The notes under the pieces are model-generated. The model did not search any database. It was not told where the DNA came from and worked only from the letters and a program-made list of their open reading frames with translations. Below are positions 38,034 to 48,600 of a stretch of DNA of 64,000 nucleotides, piece by piece. The translations under genes were made by a program, and so were the position numbers. Within the stretch, counting starts at the first letter, position 1. The number at the start of each line of letters is the position of its first letter. Origin of the DNA: Kriegella aquimaris (GTDB lineage: Bacteria > Bacteroidota > Bacteroidia > Flavobacteriales > Flavobacteriaceae); assembly GCF_900103215.1 (NCBI RefSeq), contig NZ_FNGV01000014.1:89652-153651 (forward strand), given 5' to 3'.

Positions 38034-38922
38034 AGAATAGCACTTTATTCCCCTCAAATTTAAACTTTATTCGGAAAGGAACGCTAATACTCTGAACGGC
38101 CAATTCGGTATCGGTATTACTAAAAGTGCCGGTAAATAACTGATCGGTGTTAATGTTTTTGGTCTCAACGGTAATATTATGCTGTCGCTCAAATTCTAAC
38201 AAAACATATTTTAGGGGAATGCTCTTAAAAGTACTTTCGTTGTTCATCCAAGAAGGCTCGGTATCGGCAACTGTATTCTCCATTATTGTTCCGTTAATAG
38301 CTATAAAAGAATTGCCTGCAGGCAATTTTGTTTCTATACCATTGAACGTTACACTGACCAGCCCCTCGAAACAGGTGACTTCGAAAAAACCTTTTCTGTT
38401 CGCTACGTTAAATTGTGTACCCAGAACGGCAACAATGCCATCTTCTGTGGCTACCGTAAAGCGCTTGCCTTTGGCAACTTTAAAAAAAGCTTCGCCGTTT
38501 AGCTTAATACTCCGTTTCTTGTTCCAGTTTTTGGAATCATACGAAATTTCTGAAGCGGCATTCAACGTTATTTGAGAATTATCGGGTAACAAAACTTCTT
38601 TACTTTCGGCATACTGTGTAACAACGGTATCTTCTAAAGAATTTAAATAGAAATAAGAACCGGTAATAAGAATGACAACGGCCGCGGCTACCCGCAAAAA
38701 TTTCTTAAAAGGATGGAGCCGAACGACTTTGGGCTCATTGAGAATTTGCTGGTTTTTTATGGCCATTAACGAACCTTCGATATCGAATTCGGGAGCTTCT
38801 AGATGGGTAGAAGCCTCAGCTATTCTTTGGTAAGAAGCGTACGTATCGGACTTTTTAAATTCCGACAATTCCGTCTCGGTAAGTTCATTGTTCAGCCATT
38901 TCGCCAAGTAATTCTCCTGCAT
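38014..38922 (-). CDS. FecR-family anti-sigma factor
   Basis: A 302-residue inner-membrane anti-sigma factor. The cytoplasmic N terminus is followed by one membrane helix (about residues 78-95, VAAAVVILITGSYFYL) and a periplasmic FecR domain (VLLPDNSQITLNAASEI, then LNGEAFFKVAKGKRFTV and VLGTQFNVANR). A DUF4974-like C terminus (PLKYVLLEFERQHNITVE) follows. It holds the ECF sigma factor until the STN-type receptor signals. It lies between the sigma gene (102 nt away) and the receptor (overlapping). Confidence 0.93.
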   Translation of the reverse strand: MQENYLAKWLNNELTETELSEFKKSDTYASYQRIAEASTHLEAPEFDIEGSLMAIKNQQILNEPKVVRLHPFKKFLRVAAAVVILITGSYFYLNSLEDTVVTQYAESKEVLLPDNSQITLNAASEISYDSKNWNKKRSIKLNGEAFFKVAKGKRFTVATEDGIVAVLGTQFNVANRKGFFEVTCFEGLVSVTFNGIETKLPAGNSFIAINGTIMENTVADTEPSWMNNESTFKSIPLKYVLLEFERQHNITVETKNINTDQLFTGTFSNTDTELAVQSISVPFRIKFKFEGNKVLFYAENTP

Positions 38923-39024
38923 ATTTTTTAGCTTTGTACCTTAATAACAGTTTGTTATAAAAAAACCCTACTTCTTTATTTTAATTTTTAGCACCGTAGG
39001 AGATTGAGCTCCAAATTTTTACCA

Positions 39025-39537
39025 TTAAATACCTTCAATTTGCTCCCGCAATGATTTCAGTGCCAAATGCATCCTTTTCTCTATTGCTTTCACGCTTACT
39101 CCCTCCATTTCCGCAATTTCGGCATACTTCTTTCCGTCTATACGATTTAACAGAAAGGTGGTTCGCTGGTTTTCCGGTAAACCATCAAGTGCCCTATCCA
39201 ATTTTTCCTTGAATTGCTTTTCCTCCATCAAGAACTCTGGAGACTCATGGGTCGTCTTCAAGCTCTTGTCAGCATATTTAAGGCGTACCTTTTCCGCTTT
39301 GATTATATTCAGATATAGGTTGTTGGCGACTGTGTAAACATATGACTTGGCTTTTTTTGGGGATACTTTTCCGCAATTTTCCCAGAGCTTTACGAAGGCT
39401 TCCTGCACGGCATCATAAGCTTTTTCCTCATTGCCGAACTTATAATATATATAATTGAACACCGTTTTAGAATTATCTTTAAAGATGGTGCTGAACACTT
39501 CTTCCTCACATACGGTATCTTTGTTTTCGGTATTCAA
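39025..39537 (-). CDS. ECF RNA polymerase sigma factor
   Basis: A sigma-70 group 4 factor of 170 residues. Region 2 is at about residues 25-90 (YNYIYYKFGNEEKAYDAVQEAFVKLWEN) and region 4 at about 112-165 (LDGLPENQRTTFLLNRIDGKKYAEIAEMEGVSVKAIEKRM). It is the first gene of the FecR/TonB-receptor operon and is divergent from the repeat lipoprotein at 39643. Confidence 0.95.
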   Translation of the reverse strand: MNTENKDTVCEEEVFSTIFKDNSKTVFNYIYYKFGNEEKAYDAVQEAFVKLWENCGKVSPKKAKSYVYTVANNLYLNIIKAEKVRLKYADKSLKTTHESPEFLMEEKQFKEKLDRALDGLPENQRTTFLLNRIDGKKYAEIAEMEGVSVKAIEKRMHLALKSLREQIEGI

Positions 39538-39553
39538 AAGGTAGATTTTGTAC

Positions 39554-39561
39554 CAAAGATA
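39554..39561 (-). promoter_or_regulatory. Putative -7 element of the ECF sigma operon
   Basis: The minus strand reads TATCTTTG, a full TAnnTTTG match, 17 nt before the sigma-factor ATG. This suggests a housekeeping promoter for the signalling operon. Confidence 0.5.
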
Positions 39562-39642
39562 TTTTAAAAAAAATAAACTAGGAGTAGGGTATTTTTAAAG
39601 TGGGTTGTTTCAAAGTTGAAGAATAAGTAAATCCAAATCGCT

Positions 39643-41403
39643 ATGAAAAAGTTTTTAAATTATGTCATGTATACGAGCCTACTTGTATCGACATTGAGTC
39701 TAGGTTCTTGTCAAAAGGAGCATGAAGAAGTAGATCCGGTAAATGAACAGGAGACGCTTATGGCCAGTTCCGCTACGGCTAAGTTGATTGAACAAACCGT
39801 TTCGAACGACGGTTCGTATGATAATATCGTTGATGGTTCTAGTTGTTTTGATATTCAGTTTCCCTACAAGGTGAATGTCAATGGATTGGAGCTTGCAATA
39901 GATTCTATGGAAGACCTTGAGTTGATCGAGTTGGCTTTTGACGCAGTTGACGAAGATGAAAATATCTTGGATATCTTTTTTCCGATAACCGTAACTATGG
40001 GAGACTATACTGAAATCTCTGTCAATGGAATGGAAGATTTACGGGCACTTGCCGAACAATGTATAGAAGGCGGTGATGATGATGACATCGAATGTATCGA
40101 TTTTGTTTATCCCATTTCGCTGTTCACCTTCAATACGAATAAGCAGCAAACAGGTAAGATCGTAGTAAACAGCGATAGGGAATGGCGACGCTTTTTCGCC
40201 GGGTTGGATGACGACGACTTGGTCAGTATTGATTTTCCTGTGGTGTTGGAGCTCTATGATGAAACTGAAGTTGAGGTAAGTAGCAATACCGAATTGGCAT
40301 CAGCAATAGAAAGTGCAAAAAATGCCTGTGATGAAGATGATGACGATGATTACAATGATGATGATTTTACACAAGAACGTCTAGAGGAGTATTTAGTGGA
40401 GTGTCCTTGGTTGGTTAGGGATGTTGAACGGGATAACCAGACCCAAACAGAACAATATTTCGAGTATGCCATGAATTTTACGGAAGCGGGAGAGGTAACC
40501 GTAATCGATAGAGCGGGCAACAGGATAACAGGAACTTGGGCAACAAGGGTTGCCAACTACAATGTATTGTTAAGTCTTGAATTTGATGTATTGGTCGATT
40601 TTAACCTTGAATGGTATGTCAATGAAATAGAGGATGGAAAAATCAAACTTTACTCGGGTGACGATAATAAAATTGTCATGAAGAAAGCGTGTGAACTGTT
40701 CTCCGATGAACCTGATACTTTACGTGGGATATTGCGTGAATGTAGTTGGATAATAAAAAAGGTAAGGAACGACGGGGAAGAAATGAGAAGGCTTTTGGGC
40801 TATGAGTTCAATTTTATGGCAGAAGGTGTGGTAACGTTGAGCAGCGGCGATAACATTTTAGATGGTAGTTGGGAGATTACGACCAATGCGCAAGGCCGTT
40901 TAGTTATGGCAATTAATATGGGGCAAGAGCCCGGTGTTAGTTTTGAATGGCCTTTGGCTGATTTGAGAGATGATCGGTTGAAATTTGAAATTGAAGGAAC
41001 CGATTATGAGCTAATACTTGAAAGAAATTGTGACAACGACGAAGATGACGAAGATGTTGTTATGATCCGTGGCTTGTTCAATAAATCGCTTTGGGAAGTT
41101 GCTTATTTCGCAGAAAACGAAAATTTCTCCACCGAACTTTATGATGGTTACATGTTCAGTTTTGAACCGAACGGACAACTTTCAGTCCTAAATCCGAACG
41201 AGCAGGAAGCCGATAGCGGCAGGTGGTTCGTGTATAGAAATAGTGAACAAAAACTTGAAATGATTATCACCTTTGGGACGGAAAGCAATTTTTACGCTTT
41301 GGGCAACGATTATCATATAGCCGAAGTATCGGATAATCGTTTGGAGCTAAAACACCAAAATGACTGGGGAGGTTTCAATGATCTTATTTTGGAAAAGTTA
41401 TAA
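39643..41403 (+). CDS. Acidic lipoprotein built of two kinds of tandem repeats
   Basis: I do not recognise a named family. The 586-residue protein has a lipoprotein signal (SLGSC, Cys 23) and is very rich in Asp/Glu. Residues 68-229 hold four units of about 35-40 residues with an I-x-FP core followed by beta-like sequence and a VxSxxxL end. Residues 252-350, 364-463 and 478-586 are three ~100-residue units with CPWLVR/CSWIIK/SLWEVA starts, a YxFxF-x-xG segment, a GxW and a DxxLELKxx-type ending. The last resemble lipocalin-like repeats. It is divergent from the ECF/FecR unit. Confidence 0.8.
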   Translation: MKKFLNYVMYTSLLVSTLSLGSCQKEHEEVDPVNEQETLMASSATAKLIEQTVSNDGSYDNIVDGSSCFDIQFPYKVNVNGLELAIDSMEDLELIELAFDAVDEDENILDIFFPITVTMGDYTEISVNGMEDLRALAEQCIEGGDDDDIECIDFVYPISLFTFNTNKQQTGKIVVNSDREWRRFFAGLDDDDLVSIDFPVVLELYDETEVEVSSNTELASAIESAKNACDEDDDDDYNDDDFTQERLEEYLVECPWLVRDVERDNQTQTEQYFEYAMNFTEAGEVTVIDRAGNRITGTWATRVANYNVLLSLEFDVLVDFNLEWYVNEIEDGKIKLYSGDDNKIVMKKACELFSDEPDTLRGILRECSWIIKKVRNDGEEMRRLLGYEFNFMAEGVVTLSSGDNILDGSWEITTNAQGRLVMAINMGQEPGVSFEWPLADLRDDRLKFEIEGTDYELILERNCDNDEDDEDVVMIRGLFNKSLWEVAYFAENENFSTELYDGYMFSFEPNGQLSVLNPNEQEADSGRWFVYRNSEQKLEMIITFGTESNFYALGNDYHIAEVSDNRLELKHQNDWGGFNDLILEKL

Positions 41404-41474
41404 TTAGTAATGGGGTAAATAATATTAGGTGTTTCAACGTTATGGTTTAGATGAAATAACTAAAATTCAAAAAC

Positions 41475-41936
41475 ATGAAATTCCATTTTTTAAAAGTATT
41501 TACTCTGTCTCTCGCCATGGTCGTGTTTATGGCCTGTGATAAAGACGATGACACGACAGAAGATCGGGTTACTGCCGAAGATATTGCCGAAATCAAAACG
41601 ATTATTAATAGTGGAGAATGGCACGTATCGTATTTCTTCGATACCGATGAGGACGATACCGATAACTTTACCGGTTATGGATTTACATTCAATGTTAATG
41701 GTGTTTTAGGTGCCACCGATGGCAATGCGGCCTTATCAGGAGCATGGTCGATTGCCGTTTCTGATGCCGATGACGCCGATGATGTTGATTTTAACATCGT
41801 ATTCAATGCTCCAGATGATTTTGAAGAATTAAGCGAAGATTGGCACATTGTAAAATACACGCAAAGCAAGATTGAACTTAACCATGTCAGTGGCGGTAGT
41901 GGTGATACCGATTATTTGACTTTTGAAAAGAATTAA
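41475..41936 (+). CDS. Small acidic lipoprotein, single-repeat relative of upstream gene
   Basis: A 153-residue predicted lipoprotein (VVFMAC, Cys 21) followed by an acidic DKDDDTTED linker. The rest is one copy of the ~100-residue unit seen three times in the preceding protein: NSGEWHVSYFFDTDED, YGFTFNVNGVL, LSGAWSIAV, IELNHVSGG, LTFEKN. It lies 71 nt downstream on the same strand and likely shares its expression. Function unknown. Confidence 0.8.
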   Translation: MKFHFLKVFTLSLAMVVFMACDKDDDTTEDRVTAEDIAEIKTIINSGEWHVSYFFDTDEDDTDNFTGYGFTFNVNGVLGATDGNAALSGAWSIAVSDADDADDVDFNIVFNAPDDFEELSEDWHIVKYTQSKIELNHVSGGSGDTDYLTFEKN

Positions 41937-41963
41937 CACCTTTTTTGCCCCACATCCCCGAAA

Positions 41964-41998
41964 AGGGCATCCATCCTAGATGGGTGCTCTTTTTTTTC
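41964..41998 (+). terminator. Intrinsic terminator after the lipoprotein pair
   Basis: A 10-bp stem 41965-41974/41980-41989 (GGGCATCCAT against ATGGGTGCTC, with G-U pairs) and a run of eight T. Confidence 0.85.
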
Positions 41999-42030
41999 TT
42001 GTTAACGACTATCTTTCCCGCTGTTATTAG

Positions 42031-42038
42031 TAAATTTG
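42031..42038 (+). promoter_or_regulatory. Putative -7 element for ffh
   Basis: TAAATTTG, a full TAnnTTTG match, 25 nt before the ffh ATG and downstream of the preceding terminator. Confidence 0.5.
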
Positions 42039-42063
42039 CTTTCCTTCAAAAGAACGCAAGACG

Positions 42064-43401
42064 ATGTTTGATAATTTAAGTGAAAAGCTTGACAAGGCAC
42101 TGCACGTACTCAAAGGGCATGGCCAGATTACAGAAATAAACGTTGCAGAGACCACTAAAGAGGTCCGTAGGGCCTTGCTCGACGCAGACGTCAACTTTAG
42201 AATAGCCAAAGAATTTACAAATCGGGTCAAGGAAAAAGCCTTGGGCCAGAATGTTTTGACTACGTTGCAACCAGGGCAGTTGATGGTCAAGATTGTGAAA
42301 GACGAGCTTACCGAACTTATGGGTGGCGAAACCGAAGGTATCGATCTTTCGGGTGATCCCTCCATCATTTTGATGTCAGGATTACAGGGTTCGGGTAAAA
42401 CGACTTTTTCGGGGAAACTCGCCAATTTTCTGAAAACAAAAAAATCGAAAAAACCCTTATTGGTAGCTTGTGACGTATATCGTCCTGCGGCCATTGACCA
42501 GTTGCATATTGTTGGTGAACAAATTGGGGTCGAAGTATATTCAGATCGCGAGAACAGCGACCCTATCGCTATTGCCAAGGCTGGGGTGGCCCATGCTAAA
42601 GCTGGCGGATATAACGTAGTCATCATTGATACGGCAGGTCGTCTGGCTGTCGATGAAAAGATGATGGATGAAATTTCGAACATCCACAGTGCCATAAAAC
42701 CTCAGGAAACTCTGTTCGTAGTTGATTCTATGACAGGTCAAGATGCGGTAAACACGGCCAAGGCATTTAACGATGTCTTGAATTTTGACGGGGTTATCTT
42801 GACGAAGTTAGATGGTGATACCCGCGGTGGTGCGGCCATATCGATAAAATCGGTTGTCGACAAGCCTATAAAATTTATTGGTACAGGTGAGAAAATGGAA
42901 GCCATTGATGTTTTCCATCCATCACGAATGGCCGATCGAATTTTGGGAATGGGCGATGTGATTTCGTTGGTCGAACGTGCCCAAGATCAATTTGATGAAG
43001 AAGAGGCCCGAAAGATCCAAAAGAAAATTGCCAAGAATAAATTTGGTTTTGATGACTTTTTAAGCCAGATCCAACAAATCAAAAAAATGGGCAACCTGAA
43101 AGATTTGATGGGGATGATTCCTGGTGCCGGTAAAGCTTTAAAAGGATTGGATATAGATGATGACGCCTTTAAGCATATAGAAGCCATAATTCACTCGATG
43201 ACGCCCGATGAGCGTTCGACTCCTTCAAAATTAGATGTTAGCCGTAAAAAACGTATCGCCAAAGGTAGTGGTCGTACCGTGCAGGAGGTCAACCAATTGT
43301 TGAAACAATTTGACCAAATGAGTAAAATGATGAAAATGATGCAAGGTGGCGGTGGCAAAAAGATGATGCAAATGATGGGAGGCATGAAGGGAATGCAATA
43401 A
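42064..43401 (+). CDS. ffh: Signal recognition particle protein Ffh
   Basis: Ffh binds signal sequences and 4.5S RNA and targets nascent membrane proteins to FtsY and SecYEG. The protein has 445 residues. The N domain is followed by the G domain with GLQGSGKTTFSGKLANF, DVYRPAA, DTAGRLAVDE and TKLDGDTRGG. The M domain carries RIAKGSGRTVQEVNQLLKQF, and the methionine-rich C terminus (MSKMMKMMQGGGGKKMMQMMGG) is typical. Confidence 0.98.
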   Translation: MFDNLSEKLDKALHVLKGHGQITEINVAETTKEVRRALLDADVNFRIAKEFTNRVKEKALGQNVLTTLQPGQLMVKIVKDELTELMGGETEGIDLSGDPSIILMSGLQGSGKTTFSGKLANFLKTKKSKKPLLVACDVYRPAAIDQLHIVGEQIGVEVYSDRENSDPIAIAKAGVAHAKAGGYNVVIIDTAGRLAVDEKMMDEISNIHSAIKPQETLFVVDSMTGQDAVNTAKAFNDVLNFDGVILTKLDGDTRGGAAISIKSVVDKPIKFIGTGEKMEAIDVFHPSRMADRILGMGDVISLVERAQDQFDEEEARKIQKKIAKNKFGFDDFLSQIQQIKKMGNLKDLMGMIPGAGKALKGLDIDDDAFKHIEAIIHSMTPDERSTPSKLDVSRKKRIAKGSGRTVQEVNQLLKQFDQMSKMMKMMQGGGGKKMMQMMGGMKGMQ

Positions 43402-43457
43402 GTTGATAAAAGGCAAAGATTCGAAAATTAAAAAGGCATAAGCCGAAAATTTTATAA

Positions 43458-44342
43458 ATGGAATTACTAGACGGTAAAAAAGTCTCGAACGAGATTAAGG
43501 AAGAAATCAAGGCCGAGGTTGCCAAAATGAGGGAACGGGGAGAGAAGGTTCCGCATTTGGCGGCAGTTTTGGTAGGCAGCGACGGTGCAAGTCTTACGTA
43601 CGTAGGAAGTAAGGTGAGGTCGTGCAAACGCGTCGGTTTTGAGTCGACTTTGGTACAGATGCCGAGCACTACTTCCGAACAGGAACTCTTGAAGAAAATA
43701 GAGGAACTCAATCAAAATGATGATATCGACGGCTTTATCGTTCAGCTTCCCTTACCCGAACAAATCGATACCCAAAAAGTAATCATGGCAGTTGATCCCG
43801 ATAAAGATGTCGATGGATTTCATCCTACCAACTTCGGAAAAATGGCGTTGGACATGAGTACGTTCATTCCTGCTACGCCTTTTGGTATTTTAGAACTGAT
43901 CGAGCGTTATGGTGTAGAGACCCAAGGCAAGCATACTGTGGTCATCGGTAGAAGCCATATCGTTGGTCGCCCCATGAGTATTCTTATGGGCCGTAAAGGT
44001 TTTCCCGGTAATTCGACTGTTACTTTGACACATAGCCGAACAAAGAATATTACTCAAATCATATCGCAGGCCGATATTATTATCTCAGCATTGGGTGTTC
44101 CTCATTTTTTAAAGGCTGAAATGGTTAAAGATGATGCGGTAGTTATTGATGTGGGTATTACCCGAGTAGCCGATGATACGAAAGAGAAGGGGTACTATAT
44201 AACGGGTGATGTCGATTTCGAAAATGTAAGTAAAAAAGCTTCTTATATCACACCAGTTCCTGGTGGAGTGGGGCCCATGACAATTGCGATGTTGTTAAAA
44301 AATACTTTATTGGCAAGAGAAAGGCATCGTAGTAGAAAATAG
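43458..44342 (+). CDS. folD: Bifunctional methylene-THF dehydrogenase/cyclohydrolase
   Basis: FolD interconverts 5,10-methylene-, methenyl- and 10-formyl-tetrahydrofolate. The protein has 294 residues. The catalytic Tyr and Lys lie in SLTYVGSKVRSCKRVG, with GFIVQLPLPEQ, the NADP site GRSHIVGRPMSILM, and PGGVGPMTIAMLL near the C terminus. It lies 56 nt after ffh. Confidence 0.98.
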   Translation: MELLDGKKVSNEIKEEIKAEVAKMRERGEKVPHLAAVLVGSDGASLTYVGSKVRSCKRVGFESTLVQMPSTTSEQELLKKIEELNQNDDIDGFIVQLPLPEQIDTQKVIMAVDPDKDVDGFHPTNFGKMALDMSTFIPATPFGILELIERYGVETQGKHTVVIGRSHIVGRPMSILMGRKGFPGNSTVTLTHSRTKNITQIISQADIIISALGVPHFLKAEMVKDDAVVIDVGITRVADDTKEKGYYITGDVDFENVSKKASYITPVPGGVGPMTIAMLLKNTLLARERHRSRK

Positions 44343-44444
44343 GTAGATATCTTAAGAAAAGGGGTGTTCTCATGTTCATCCCTTTGACTTCTTACTATTT
44401 TAAAGACGGAAGAATGGTTGTTTTCCCCTTAAAAATTGATTTCT

Positions 44445-44603
44445 TTAAGGAGTATTGGCTTGGTCAAAAGTTAAAGCTCCTGTTGTTTCTTGAGTATCAT
44501 CCTTTGGTATGAGCAAATCAATATCTTCACTATCATCATAATTGCAACTGCTCATTCCGAGTATTGCCATCAAGAGCAATCCTGCGATTGAAAACTTTTT
44601 CAT
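44445..44603 (-). CDS. Short predicted lipoprotein (52 aa)
   Basis: A short open frame on the minus strand that fills most of the folD-esterase gap. The ATG at 44603 gives MKKFSIAGLLLMAILGMSSC, a convincing lipoprotein signal with Cys 20. It is followed by an acidic NYDDSEDIDLL segment and a stop at 44445-44447. No family is recognised. The signal peptide pattern is what supports a real gene. Confidence 0.65.
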   Translation of the reverse strand: MKKFSIAGLLLMAILGMSSCNYDDSEDIDLLIPKDDTQETTGALTFDQANTP

Positions 44604-44765
44604 ACAAGGTAATTTAGTAGGTGTTTTACCCGATTAATGCTAAATGATAACGTTTAAAAAGCAGATTTCTTGTTTGTTTTTTTCTGTAAGCTATTGATTG
44701 TTTATTCCCTATTAATAATCCCAACCCTTTTCTTATCTTGTAATCCGTTATAATCGAACCATTTT

Positions 44766-45626
44766 ATGAAATATTTTTTTGTGCTGTCCCTACTTTATTT
44801 GGGCACATCCTTCACCGTTTTCTCTCAATCGGGAAAAGTGTACGACAACCTTTCCATGACCAGTGAAATTTTAAAAGGCGACAGAAAATACGCTGTTTAT
44901 CTTCCGCCTGATTATGAAACTTCCGAGCGTAGTTATCCGGTCCTTTATTTATTGCACGGCGCCGGAGATGACCAAACGGGATGGGTGCAGTTTGGTGAGG
45001 TATTACGATTAACAGATAATACTATAAAAGACGGTACGGCAACTCCCATGGTCATTATAATGCCCGATGCAAATACGGGACAACGTGGTTATTTTAACGA
45101 AGGTGAAAACTGGAGGTATGAAGATTTCTTTTTTGAGGAGTTTATGCCTTACGTCGAGAAGAAATACCGTATCAAGAGTGAAAAAAGGTATCGTGCCGTA
45201 GCCGGACTCTCCATGGGAGGGGGCGGTTCTTTTATGTATGCGCTGCACCACCCAGAATTATTCTCGTCAGCTTGCCCTTTGAGTGCCTATATAGGGCCTT
45301 TGACTATTGATGATTTTAAGGAAAGGCTTAAACGTGACAATAAGAAGTATTCCGATAAAGAAATAAAAGAAAAATTCGCCCGGCACAATGCCCTTAGTTT
45401 AATAGAAAGTGTACCTGTGGAGGATATTAAATCGGTGCGTTGGTATATTGATTGTGGCGATGATGATTTTCTTTACGAAGGAAATAGCCTGGTTCATATT
45501 GCAATGACAAAAAAGGGGATTCCACATGAATATCGGGTACGGGATGGTCGACATAGTTGGACGTACTGGCGAGAAGCACTTCCAACCGTTTTAGAATTTG
45601 TATCGGACACATTTCATCAACATTAA
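44766..45626 (+). CDS. Secreted esterase of the alpha/beta-hydrolase fold
   Basis: A 286-residue esterase D/feruloyl-esterase-like protein. A signal peptide (up to about VFSQ, residue 21) is followed by YAVYLPPDYE, the oxyanion region YLLHGAGDD, the nucleophile elbow GLSMGGGG (about residues 141-148), an acid in DCGDDDFLYEG and the catalytic His in RDGRHSWTYW. Likely periplasmic or exported and acting on an ester of sugar or aromatic acid; the substrate is unknown. It lies 47 nt upstream of the large cytochrome-type lipoprotein. Confidence 0.88.
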   Translation: MKYFFVLSLLYLGTSFTVFSQSGKVYDNLSMTSEILKGDRKYAVYLPPDYETSERSYPVLYLLHGAGDDQTGWVQFGEVLRLTDNTIKDGTATPMVIIMPDANTGQRGYFNEGENWRYEDFFFEEFMPYVEKKYRIKSEKRYRAVAGLSMGGGGSFMYALHHPELFSSACPLSAYIGPLTIDDFKERLKRDNKKYSDKEIKEKFARHNALSLIESVPVEDIKSVRWYIDCGDDDFLYEGNSLVHIAMTKKGIPHEYRVRDGRHSWTYWREALPTVLEFVSDTFHQH

Positions 45627-45673
45627 TTCCATATCACACCTATTACAACAAACTTGGATCAAACCAATAAAAT

Positions 45674-48600
45674 ATGAAAAACTACGGCATTGTAAAGCTA
45701 TTGACTATTCTAGGAGTCGTTTTCTTTATTTCAATTTCCTGTGAAGACAAACCTAAAAAACCAAAAGAAATTCCTTTGGTCAAAAGGGAAGATTCTGTAA
45801 TAGGCTTGCAGCGAGCCAAAGAAACGCGCCAAAATGTGGCCGCACAGGTAGCTGAAGGACTAGAACTTTCTTTATGGGCATCCGATTCATTGGCGCCCGA
45901 CCCCATAGCAATGTCTATAGATGATTTGGGCAGGGTTTACCTGACCCGTACCAATCGACAAAAAAACTCGGAATTCGATATTCGCGGTCATAGGGATTGG
46001 ATGACCCCCTCCATTGCATTGCAATCTTTGGAAGAGCGTCGCGCATTTCTCCGCAGTACTTTTGCCCCGGAAAAAAGTGAGGAAAACGAATGGCTATCCG
46101 ATCTGAATAATGATGGGGTGCACGATTGGCACGACCTTGCTGTAGAGAAAGAAGAGGTATGGCGTTTGGAAGACAAAAACGGCAACGGTATAGCCGATGA
46201 GTCGACACGAATTTTGAGTGATTTCAACGAAGAAGTTACCGATGTCGCTGGAGCACTATTGGTACGAAAGGAAGACGTATTCGTTGGCGTAGGTCCTGAT
46301 ATGTGGCGATTAACAGATACGAACGACGATGAGGTATTGGATAGTAAAACTTCCATATCGCATGGGTATGCAGTTCATATTGGTTTTGGCGGACATGGCA
46401 TGTCAGGGGCGATCGAAGGCCCCGATGGTAAAATTTATTGGGGTATCGGTGATATCGGTTTTAATGGTACCTCACCAGATGGAATACAGCACAAGTACCC
46501 AAATCAAGGTGTCATCGTAAGGGCGAACCCTGACGGTAGTGATTTTGAAGTTTTTGCCGCAGGTTTGCGTAATACACACGAATTCGTTTTTGATGCCTAT
46601 GGTAATATTATCTCGTCGGATAATGATGGCGACCACCGCGGTGAGAGCGAGCGTTTGGTGCATATTGTTGAGGGGCATGATGCCGGTTGGAGGTCTAATT
46701 GGCAATACGGTAAGTATACAGACCCTAAAAATAATGGGTATAATGTATGGATGGATGAAAAGTTATTTGTGCCTCGTTGGGAAGGTCAAGCAGCCTATAT
46801 TATTCCACCCATCCAAAATTTTCATAATGGTCCTACAGGTATGGTGTTCAACCCTGGTACGGCGCTAGGTAAAGATTGGTTGAATAAATTCTTTTTGGTT
46901 GAATTCGTTGGAACCCCGAGTCGCTCCCATATTTGGTCGTTCGGGTTAAAGCCTAAAGGTGCTTCGTTTGAATTGAACGGAGAGCAAGATGTACTTAGTG
47001 GAGTGCTTCCTACAGGAATTCGTTTCGGACCTGATGGGGCTTTGTATCTGGCAGATTGGATCAATGGTTGGGATACGAAAAATTATGGCCGGGTATGGAA
47101 ATTGGATGTGACCTCGAATAAAGATGATTTAAAAGCCGAGCGTGAGGAAACACAGCGTTTGATGACTTTGGATTATGACAAACAAAGTATCAATGAATTG
47201 GTGAAATTACTGTCTTATAAAGATATGAGAATCCGCCAAAAAGCACAGTTTGAACTAGTCAAAAGAGGTAACAAGGGCTTTGATGCTTTTCAAGAAGTTA
47301 TCACGAATAATTCGAATCAATTTGCCCGAATCCATGGAATTTGGGGTATCGGCCAACTTGCAGGAAAGGATAACGGCAAGGCTGCCCCTTTGATGGAATT
47401 GCTTACTGATGGAGATTTGGAAATCGTGGCACAGGCCAGTAAAATTTTAGGTGATGTACGGTATGCGAAAGCAGCCCCCCAATTACTTCCATTGTTGAAA
47501 AACGACAATCCGAGAGTTCAGTTTTATGCGGCTCAAGCCTTAGGAAGGCTTGCTTATAAGGAAGCGGTTCAACCCTTGCTTGATATGATTGCAGAGAATG
47601 GTGATGAAGATATCTATATCAGGCATGCTGGAGTTTTGGCACTTTCCCGAATTAATGAGATTGAGCCTATTGCTGCATTGGCCCATAGTCCAAACCGGAG
47701 TTTAAGAATTGCCGCCGTATTGGTTTTAAGACGTTTACGGAGTGCCCGAGTATCCGATTTTCTTAAAGATAAAGACGAGTATATTGTCACAGAGGCAGCT
47801 CGCGCCATTAATGATGATTGGTCGATTGAGGAAGATTTACCAGCTTTGGCATCCATTTTGTCAGAGCAACGGTTTTCTGCCGAGCCCTTATTGCGCCGAG
47901 CGATAAATGCTGCGCTTCGCGTAGGAGGGGAGAAAGAATTGGATGCACTCATCAATTTTGCCAAACGAAGTGATATGTCCGGTGTTATTCGCGGAGAGGC
48001 ACTTGCGGCTATCGGTACTTGGGCGGAACCTTCCGTGTTGGACCGGGTCGATGGCCGATATAGGGGCGAGGTTAAGAGAGATTCTGCTCTGGTAAGAGAA
48101 GAGCTGGATGGTCTTGTCGTTCCTTTCCTAAAGGAAAAAGATGAGGATATTTTGGTCGCAACCTCAAAAATGGTGAGTGCCTTGGGTATTCGTTCCTATA
48201 ACGATCAACTAGCATCCATAATGACCAAGAGCAAATCGCCGGAAGTGCGAATGGCCATGTTACAGGCGTTGGGGGAACTGGGTTATGGTAAAATAGCTAC
48301 GGTTATGCAGTCGGGCATGAAAGATCCAGACCCTATGGTACGAACTGTGGCCATTGGTCTAATTACCAAGATGGACGTGTCCAAGGAGGCGCTATCGGGT
48401 ATCGTAAACCCTATTTTTGAAACGGGTTCGGTACGTGAGCAGCAGAAAGTATTGAATGTATTGGGTGAACTTCCAAATGAGAAAACCGAAACGTTACTGG
48501 CGCAATTGATACAAAAGGCAAATGCAAAAAAACTGTCTTCATCGGTAACTTTAGATTTGGTCGAGGCAGTTGAAGCTTCCGGTTCGGAGAAAAACATTGC

